A DNA stretch of 64,000 nucleotides from Choristoneura fumiferana (taxonomy: Eukaryota > Arthropoda > Insecta > Lepidoptera > Tortricidae), in assembly GCF_025370935.1 (NCBI RefSeq), contig NC_133491.1, positions 3,831,192 to 3,895,191 of the forward strand, written 5' to 3'. This document shows, piece by piece, positions 57,501-64,000 of this stretch (position 1 is the first letter of the stretch; every line of letters starts with the position of its first letter). The position numbers and the translations under genes were made by a program. The notes below the pieces were generated by a model, which was not told the origin of the DNA, ran no database searches, and saw only the letters and a list, made by a program, of their open reading frames with translations.

Positions 57501-58181
57501 TTCCTTGACGTTTCAGCCACATTGCAGTGGCAGTGGTCACGAGTAAACTAAAGTGTAGGGCAGGGGTAGCCAACTGATCGATCGCGATCGACCTCTCGAT
57601 CTTGGCAAGGCAAAAGTTATAAATACTGAACTATGCTTTTTCATTTAAGATTTCAAGAAGTTCGTAATTGGTAGATCGCACAGGGTTTCGTCAGTAAAAA
57701 GTAGATCTTGGGTCTTATCAAGTTGGCCACCCCTGGTGTAGGGTATCACATTTGCTTAGCAGGAGCTTACTCGTGACCACGGCTAATGGAATGTGGCTGG
57801 AACGTCGAGGTAATTATTACTCGTGGTTAGCGTGATAAATCCTCAGTACGGAATAGTTTTGAGTGAAAATTATGAAAGTTTAAAATCTTATAGTTAATGT
57901 TGCGGATGCTTGTCTGCAGATACAAAAGCAAGGCTAAAGAGCTGTCGTTCATTTACCATCACCGGCCAGTGTCTCCGGGCAAGGAGTTGGTGCACTGGAT
58001 AGAGCACGTGGTTGAAACTCGAGGAGCGTTGCATCTACGGACTCCTGCATTCCACCACGCCTGGTACCAGAAGATGTATCTCGACTTAGCAGCATTAGTT
58101 CTATTGTGTTTTGTAACTGTTTGTTTCATTTTAAGAATCATTTTTAAAAGTAAATCTGATCTGAATAAAAAGAACAACTAA
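51564..58181 (+). CDS. UDP-glycosyltransferase UGT-D, 8 exons, intact
   Basis: Tandem duplicate of UGT-C. Exons: 51564-51710, 52456-52543, 52913-53105, 54133-54330, 55359-55578, 56115-56334, 56638-56857 and 57920-58181, encoding 515 residues. Leader, His32, signature (about 348-391), transmembrane helix and KKNN tail are as in UGT-C. I count 33 nucleotide and 13 residue differences from UGT-C. Exons 1 and 2 are identical and exon 8 has one silent change. Nine replacements fall in exons 3-4: V/I, A/V, F/L and L/F in exon 3; I/V, I/A, C/R, N/H and K/M in exon 4. Four others are V/A in exon 5, G/S and R/Q in exon 6, and K/N in exon 7 (UGT-C/UGT-D). ATTAAA at 58280-58285 may serve polyadenylation. 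It probably has the same chemistry with a shifted acceptor range. Confidence 0.93.
51866..52031. mobile_element. Foldback MITE in UGT-D intron 1
   Basis: Orthologue of 42746-42898 with an uninterrupted palindrome. Arms AGGGTGACACTCTTTCCC and GGGAAAGAGTGTCACCCT; inner ACATGGAAATACCGACCC mirrored by GGCCGGTATTTCCATGT. Confidence 0.75.
53141..53653. mobile_element. TTAA-flanked insertion unique to UGT-D
   Basis: UGT-C intron 3 reads GTTCGTTGTTAACAACCACC. In UGT-D the TTAA (53137-53140) is followed by 513 extra bases starting GACAAGTCTTCGTTCC, then TTAA again (53654-53657) and the resumed intron (CGACACCACTAAACG). The ends show only weak inverted similarity. Inside is a hairpin, ACCTGTGGTTTTTCAGATTT against TCGAAAAAACCACAGGC. 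TTAA targeting suggests a piggyBac- or Kolobok-type element. It inserted after the UGT-C/D duplication, or was lost precisely from UGT-C. Confidence 0.75.
54390..54730 (+). pseudogene. RTE-like LINE 3' end in UGT-D intron 4
   Basis: Orthologue of 44830-45180, with the same stop-containing ORF2 end (RWTDDLKRIAGSGWM) and 3'UTR. Shared insertion, so it predates the duplication. Confidence 0.75.
55607..55707. mobile_element. TTAA-flanked MITE in UGT-D intron 5, half deleted
   Basis: Orthologue of 45903-46044. Both TTAA sites remain (55603-55606, 55708-55711), but most of the left arm is replaced by GGGCCCCTTCTCCCCTCCC, leaving 101 bp. It can no longer fold fully. Confidence 0.75.
57149..57410 (+). 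mobile_element. tRNA-headed SINE in UGT-D intron 7
   Basis: Orthologue of 47514-47771 with a few substitutions (CCCGGATTCGATTCCCG at the B box). Confidence 0.75.
57561..57735. mobile_element. hAT-like MITE in UGT-D intron 7
   Basis: Orthologue of 47926-48100, also 175 bp, with GTGTAGGG at 57553-57560 and 57736-57743. Nested in a foldback element (57443-57847). Confidence 0.9.
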
Positions 58182-58481
58182 AGAGTTAGTGTATTTTGAA
58201 ATGCGTTTCTATTACGATTGCTATAAGGATTATACTTTATTTATAAACGAAATTGTCTTAATGGTATATTTTATTTCCAATTAAACTTTCAAAGACTGTC
58301 TACTTTGATACTCCACAACTATTATGATGATGATGATGTTAATGACCTCGTTTCTGCATAACTTTCTCTTGTAGGATCTTTCTCCATTTGGTCTTTTACT
58401 TATATGAACCTGGGTGCAATGATACTGCAAAAGGATGCCACTGTGACTACTTTTACTATTATCTATTCTGTACTATGACTA

Positions 58482-58482
58482 C

Positions 58483-58520
<38 letters not shown>
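58482..58520. repeat. (GAT)n microsatellite
   Basis: About ten GAT/ATG units in copy 2. Copy 1 (near 48855-48880) has a shorter, interrupted run, so the locus differs in length between the duplicated blocks. Confidence 0.8.
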
Positions 58521-59370
58521 ATCAATCAATCAATCAATCATTTATTGTCAAATAATGAACCAAACGAAGAGCCTGGCACAAAGACACTAGCAAAGAGATA
58601 CGATCACTCTTTGTTGCAGCTTTCTTGTGATATACTTACTATTTTAAGCTATTATTGTATACGTCGAACCTTTAGATTCTTGACCCAAAATGAATAGATC
58701 CCATAGTACTTGTACTATTATCTATTCTGTGCCCATAGTGGTACTTTTGTAGCAAGTGCCATAGTGAATGTCTCTCGGATCTTTTTGGAGCAATGCGATG
58801 TCACCACACCACGCTTTTAAGTTTCTACGTAGGTATACTAAAATAGTTACTAAAATATTACGGTACTCTTGAGAAGTCCAAGTTTTTTAAAAGTACTATT
58901 TTGGGTCTTATCTTATTCAACACTAGCAGGGTATTATTTGCATACAAATTGAGATTTTAACGCGAACGCGATCGAGACGTATATTGTAACCGAAAACTTA
59001 GGTACACTAAGTTTTTGTTTGATCGACATAAGAGAAAGTTCAATATATATATTTTTTATAATCTAATTGACAGACTGAATTTTAATAATATGAAGTTAAG
59101 TATATCATTTAAATGACGTTGTATAAAATAGTTAGGTACATTAATAAAGTTATACGTAGTAATAGGGAGACATTAGATAAGACGAAAAGTTTTGTCAACA
59201 TGGACAAAAATAGAGATAGAAGAAGTCTTATCGAATCACTATGAGATAATAACGTTACGTGATTAACATAACTACAAAACCAGTTGCTTATTTTTAATCA
59301 GTTTCAATTTAACTCTTAAAGAAACAAGTGCCACCTGTTGTAAACTAGTCCTTCCTTCTTTCTGTAAAAA

Positions 59371-59500
59371 AGGTTGCCTGGAAGAGATCGCTCTTAAGCG
59401 ATAAGGCCGCCTATTGCTTACCTTGTATTTTTTTCTTTGTGTCTGTTTTATGTATCGCTTACTATTTCTGGTGTACAATAAAGAGTCTTTGTATTGTTTT
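59371..59500 (+). repeat. LINE-like 3' end
   Basis: Near-identical to 9741-9877 (AGGTTGCCTGGAAGAGATCG through ACAATAAAGAGTCTTTGTAT). Confidence 0.65.
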
Positions 59501-59771
59501 GTGCCTTTAATTCAAACATTGTTTTTTTGCTAGCGTTTTAAATAATATTGTGTTGTTATAAATTTATATTAAAAATAAAAGCAAAAATAGCAGCAGTTAT
59601 TGGTATCCTATGGATTTATTTATTTATTTATATATTTAATGAGGTATTACATTCTCTCAATTTATTTGACTGTACAATACATAATAATAACTCTTTATTA
59701 GACGTCATAATAATAGTACGAACGATTAAGCATTTTTGAATTAAAATGCAACGTATAATTTTTGACCTGCA

Positions 59772-59891
59772 GGGCTACTACAAAACTCGAAACTCTTAAG
59801 TTCGTGTCGTGCGGTCCCTCTGACACTTATACTATTTAATACGAGAGCGAGAGGGACGGTACGATACGAACTTCAAGTTTCGTAGTAGCCC
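59772..59891. mobile_element. GGGCTACTACG foldback MITE, complete
   Basis: Ends GGGCTACTACAAAACTCG and CAAGTTTCGTAGTAGCCC inverted, 120 bp. Interior GTGCGGTCCCTCTGACAC mirrors GAGAGGGACGGTACGATACG imperfectly. Reference copy for the fragments at 42190, 51255 and 9004. Confidence 0.75.
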
Positions 59892-59949
59892 TGCTGGGAC
59901 GAGAGACTGACCTGACCTGACTAATATGAATACGAGTCTAACAACTGGT

Positions 59950-60130
59950 AGCATGGTGTACGGTTGTGTCACTCTGAAGATGAGCTCTGGTTGAGTTCGA
60001 AACGCGTCAGTGTAATGTGGTGGTGGTGATAGATGGGTTTGTGTGATTTGTGTGTGTTCTTACAGTGTGGAGGTGGAGGAACTGCATGAACACGCATATT
60101 TTGCATAAGCTTAGCTATCGTAAGGTCGCG
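59950..60130. repeat. Interspersed repeat with GATGAGCTCTGGTTGAGTTC
   Basis: The segment GTCACTCTGAAGATGAGCTC followed by TGGTTGAGTTCGAAACGCGT is shared, inverted and diverged, with AACCAGAGCTCATCTTCAGA at 23250-23275. Confidence 0.5.
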
Positions 60131-60769
60131 GGTGAGCAAGGAAATTATTTTACTTCATTGATATGGTCCTCTGCAAAGTAACGCCTGATTCTATAAATTA
60201 TTTAATATGAATACGACCTGACAACTAATTCGAACCCTCATCTAATTGTCACAAGGGATTGAATTATCAGGCACCTATTGCATTTAAAGTCTTTCTTTTC
60301 AGGTTGACAAATTCGTGGTAGTACTCTGTATACACACCCTTTATGTACTTACTTATAAATATATCAGTTTTTACCACGATCACGCTATTATTTCCTTTAT
60401 CTTACTTTATAAAATTATAACACCAGTGTTTTAATTTCAGATGGTAAAAATGGCCATTGCATACCTGTTTTTACTAGTTATGTTGGCAGTAGTATATTAC
60501 CTTGGATGTGTTTTTTATTTTTTATTTTATTTGGTATCAATAAACCATAAATTAAACAAAATTTTACTTAAAGGATCAAGAAACAGTCATCAAGTTTGGA
60601 GTTGATAGAAAAGGAATAAAACGTGGGATTATTTTGTTTTCGCTTCTGTGCTTTCAGCGAATATGCAATGCAACGTTAAGTAGGTACTTAATAACTATTT
60701 TCCAGAATTAATTTACCATACTTACGTTTGGATTAGTCAGAGGACGTCGTCATCGTGACAGTGTCGTGC

Positions 60770-60960
60770 CCAGTTTTAGAATAGGACGGACCCATCTCTT
60801 CCCGTGAGCGTCGTAAAAGGCGAGTAAGGGAAATTGTATAGTATGTGAGACTGGCCAGCAGCGCTCTTGTTACCAACTTGGAACTCGGGACTCCAGCACT
60901 GCAGCGTGGAAGGCAAGGGAAACCACACACTATTTCCCCAGGAAAGTAGTCATAAAGTTT
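60770..60960 (+). repeat. RTE-like LINE 3'UTR fragment
   Basis: TTTAGAATAGGACGGACCCA, CCCGTGAGCGTCGTAAAAGG and GGAACTCGGGACTCCAGCAC match, with divergence, the 3'UTR at 45045-45180. Confidence 0.6.
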
Positions 60961-61148
60961 AATAATAAACCAATCGATAACCGACTACGACGACCACTGT
61001 GTCAAGAAGCGACTTAGTCGTTTGAATTAATTACTCCCAATCACGGCCAAACAATGGAGAATAAGTGGAACCCATTTGTGAATGGATTTTTAAATAATAA
61101 TAAAAAAACAAATTAATTGAAAACCAAGATTAAAATTTTACAATTCAT

Positions 61149-63552
61149 TTATTTAGTTTTTTGCTTAACTATTTTCTTGCTTGATACAAACAATCTTTTT
61201 ACTATAATTCCTAATACAACTAGACCTACAAAAATTAGAGCTAGTAAGTCTAAATACATCTTCTGGTACCAGGGCAGCATGAGCGCCGGGGAGCGCAGAT
61301 GCGGCGCGCCACCTGTTCTGACCACGTGCTCCACCCAGTGGACCAGCTCCTTGCCCGGTGAAATAGGTCGGTCATGGTAGATACGCGACAACTCCTCCAC
61401 TTTTTGCTTGTATCTGTATCAGAAATGGCAACAGATTAACAATACTTAATCGGTTTAGGATTGTAAAAACACTCTCTCAAAATGTCTACTTTCTCGAATC
61501 AAAAAAAGTACGTCCCAATAACTAGATGCAATGTCTCAAAATGTGCACTTTTCAAGCAGTTAATTTTTCCAGATAGCATTTTATGAAAATTATTTTTATT
61601 TCATATTTCTGGTTTCTTCGAAATTCCACAATGAATACGTTTGATCTGTTTTGTGAATTTGTATCTTTATCGTGTAAGCCGCTGAACCAACGAAAGGAAA
61701 CAGAAGCATCTTACCCGGGATTTCTGACTACTTCGCCAATAGCAGCTTTAAGTTTATCAACCATGTCATATGCCAGGTCAACTCTTTGCGCGAAGCCCAT
61801 TGATACCGCTCTCTCTACGTTGGTGAATTGATCGGCGAAGACCGGGATACCGATAATGGGAACTCCGAAGTGAACAGTCTCAGTTGTTGAGAGATAGCCA
61901 CCGTGAGTGATAAATAGGATACAATTCGGATGTGCTGAAACATAACATCGACCGAATAATCAGTTTTAAGTAAAGTAGTAGTAAGTTTGAAGGGAATGAC
62001 TTTACATCTTCATAGAAACTTACATAATATACTTTGTTGCGGTGCCCAATGCAGAATATGAACATTAGCTGGTGTACCAGGCAGATTTTCCTCAAATTTC
62101 CATAAGACTGTTTGTTTGAGTTCACCAAACATCTTGATAAAGCCTTTCTTTAATTCTCCTGGAATTTTCGAGGCTTGCAAGTTGGATCCCATGCTGAAGT
62201 AAATGACGCCGTGTTTCGAGTCGTCCATGATTTTTTGTAAATCCTGCAGCATGTTTGGTTTTAAAATTAAAATAACAAAATACCTAAGTAACTTTTGATG
62301 CAGTAAAGTACCAGTTATTTATAAGTAAGTATAGATATCAATCTATGTTATACCTTTATATACACGATACGAGTATATAATCAGAATCTCGGAAACGGCT
62401 CCAACGATTTCGAATAATTTTAGTATGTGGGGTTTCGGGAATGACAAATCGATCTAGCTTGGTCTTATCTCTGGGAAAACGCTTAATATCGAGTTTTAGA
62501 TCCAGCAAAGCTAGGTCGCTCAGGTACTTAAAATTAAATGTGCTGATTACTTGTTTTTAGGGTTCCGTACCTCAAAAGGAAAAAAACGGAACCCATATAG
62601 GATCACTTTTTTTCCGTCTGTCTGTCTGTCAAGACCCCTTTTCTCAGTAACGCGTGGAGGTATCAAGCTGAAATTTATACCAAATACTCAGGTCTACTGT
62701 CCCTCAGAGCTGTGAAAAAATCAAACTTCAAAGGCAACGCAATCAAAAGATACAACCGCTGCAAATTTTCGACATTCGCAAGGGAATCAAAACCTTTAAG
62801 GGCTACTTCCCGTGAACTCAGAATCTTGAAATTAGGTACGAAGCAACTTCTTATAGCACAGAGAAAAGAAAAAATTGCGAAAAGCATAAATCTTTATTTG
62901 CATCATATAATAAAAATATTTTTAATATTTTTTTTTTAATAATTTGTACGGAGTCCAACTCGCACTTTGCCGTTTTTTAAAATATTTAAATGCTGTTAGA
63001 AAAACAATACTTTCAATTTATCAACAAAGTAATGGAAATAAACCCGCCTCACTAACCGAAACTTCGACACATCATTACCTATTTGCTTTTATCAGTGTTT
63101 TGGACGTTTAATACATATCATCAATGAAAATTTAATTAAAACACTTGTGGATTCGAATCACATACGAGTTTTGAATCAATCAATCATTTATTCGCTGTAA
63201 ACATTTTTTTGTGCTTTGTTTTGTGCTGTTGTGAAAGATTAAGACAGGTACCTACTCCAAACAGAAAATAGATTTACGTTTTATCTATACTACAGGACGT
63301 TAAAGGAGATATGGTGAAATTAAATTATTTACCTTGGGTAATGGTTGCACGACGTCATCAATATGATATCCGCCAATGGTGATACAATTCTGAGGCAGCG
63401 TCATTGCTTGTCCAAGAGACACATGTGTATTGGCAATCAGAAGTGATGCATTGAATTTCACCTCATCGAAGGTGGGAACTGGACGACCTTTCTTGGCTAT
63501 TACTGGTGCTATACGAGTATTATATGTGTTTTCTTCCATTTTGTCATAAATG
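61149..63552 (-). CDS. UDP-glycosyltransferase UGT-E, 3' half (exons 5-8)
   Basis: Transcribed leftward. Exons in order: 63552-63333 (220 nt), 62243-62024 (220), 61934-61715 (220) and 61413-61149 (265 with stop), in the same phases as the four plus-strand genes. Exons 1-4 must lie beyond the right edge. The exon 6/7 junction codon is Ser (T|CA), where the others have Ala (G|CA). The signature reads WAPQQSIL in the paralogue style, here HWAPQQSIL, then ITHGGYLSTTETVHFGVP and ADQ. The C-terminal helix ends in KQKTK, a KxKxx ER signal. AATAAA overlaps the stop on the minus strand (61153-61148). Its 3' end faces UGT-D (58181), about 3 kb away. A 102-nt part of exon 8 is almost identical to UGT-A. 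No break is seen in the visible part. Confidence 0.9.
62553..62985. repeat. Interspersed repeat in UGT-E intron 5
   Basis: AGGGTTCCGTACCTCAAAAG, TTTCCGTCTGTCTGTCTGTC and CGGAGTCCAACTCGCACTTT are typical blocks of a lepidopteran repeat. A short relative of its distal end, GGCCAAGTGCAAGTCGGACT, lies inverted at 12019-12060. Minus- and plus-strand frames inside it are chance. Confidence 0.6.
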
Positions 63553-63710
63553 CTAAAAATCATAACTAAAGCTGACGCATCTTTTATGGTAACAGTCGTG
63601 GGTATCAAAGTTTAAAAGCGCCTAGAATAATTTAAATAATCAGCCACTTGTCATTGGTTGCAAATTAGATTTGGAAGGTGTTGTATTCTCAGTTCTGGTA
63701 AATACAATGG

Positions 63711-64000
63711 TACAATAATACAATACAATCTTTATTGTACACCGCAATAGTAAGCGATATAGCAAACAGGTACACAGAGAGAAAATTACAAGGTAAGATT
63801 GGTTTTTGGAGTCATTTTTTTATTTCAACTCCAAATTTGTTACTTTTACGGTCATCCCGTGCAATCCATAAGAAAAACCAGAAAAAGAGACCAGCGCTCG
63901 ATGACCGGGTTCGATTTCCATCCCAGCGCTGGTCTCTTCCTGGTTTTTCTGTGCATCCATGCTTCAGTTTTGTATTTTCGATATGAAATTACAAGGTAAG
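63711..64000 (-). repeat. LINE tail and SINE-like foldback upstream of UGT-E exon 5
   Basis: TACAATACAATCTTTATTGT and AGTAAGCGATATAGC are the inverted LINE tail seen at 9741-9877. From 63855 AGAAAAACCAGAAAAAGAGA with CCAGCGCT is mirrored by AGCGCTGG and TCTCTTCCTGGTTTTTCT around a GGGTTCGATTTCC B box. No UGT exon 4 is visible before the window edge. Confidence 0.55.

Larger units (their letters stand above)
50544..58891 (+). repeat. Tandem segmental duplication, copy 2
   Basis: Second copy of 41464-49229, about 580 bp longer. Most of the difference is the 513-bp element at 53141-53653. The exons keep about 98 percent identity by eye. Intron differences include partial loss of a MITE in intron 5 and small indels. 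Confidence 0.9.

Noticed and set aside
63553..63608. Upstream extension of UGT-E exon 5
   Set aside because: The open frame continues into the intron past the acceptor (AG at 63554-63553); the exon is exactly 220 nt as in the paralogues when begun at 63552.

Overview
The window is eukaryotic, AT-rich and intron-dense. It is packed with repeat families I associate with Lepidoptera: tRNA-headed SINEs ending in TGATGATGA, RTE-type LINE tails, GAAGCCGCGGGC...CTAG Helitron ends, and LINE tails ending in (TTGTA)n. I read it as a moth or butterfly chromosome segment; species cannot be fixed from the sequence.

The real genes are a cluster of UDP-glycosyltransferases (UGTs), ER membrane enzymes that move sugar from a UDP-sugar to small lipophilic acceptors such as plant toxins, pigments, hormones and insecticides. 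Five loci are visible: UGT-A (2095-16283, +), UGT-B (29086-36372, +), UGT-C (42464-48545, +), UGT-D (51564-58181, +) and UGT-E (61149-63552, -, only its last four coding exons in the window). I built the exons by hand from splice sites. The four complete genes share eight coding exons with identical phases and nearly fixed lengths (193, 195/198, 220, 220/223 and 220 nt for exons 3 to 7), and conceptually encode 514, 526, 515 and 515 residues. The A/B/C/D leader followed by a GKSHxILG-type motif looks like lepidopteran family UGT40, but that assignment is tentative.

Layout: 1-2000, repeat-rich upstream DNA. 2-16.3 kb, UGT-A, whose exon 2 is split by a 2.4-kb terminal-inverted-repeat element. 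16.3-29 kb, intergenic: nested foldback elements, a possible LTR-element remnant, and a Helitron-like block with a ~120-bp tandem array. 29-36.4 kb, UGT-B. 36.8-41.4 kb, a Mutator-like nonautonomous element, a BEL/Pao retrotransposon remnant and a Jockey-like LINE remnant. 41.46-58.89 kb, a recent tandem segmental duplication carrying UGT-C and UGT-D (about 33 differences in 1548 coding nt by eye). 59-64 kb, repeat-rich intergenic DNA and UGT-E, transcribed toward UGT-D.

The most interesting signals are: (i) the transposon in UGT-A exon 2, with a possible in-frame cryptic acceptor inside it; (ii) clustering of UGT-C/UGT-D amino-acid differences in the acceptor-binding exons 3-4; (iii) a 102-nt, nearly identical exon-8 tract shared by UGT-A and the otherwise diverged UGT-E, suggesting gene conversion; and (iv) several transposon insertions with clean target-site duplications, one of which postdates the UGT-C/D duplication. 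Nothing was searched or aligned by machine; all counts are by eye.
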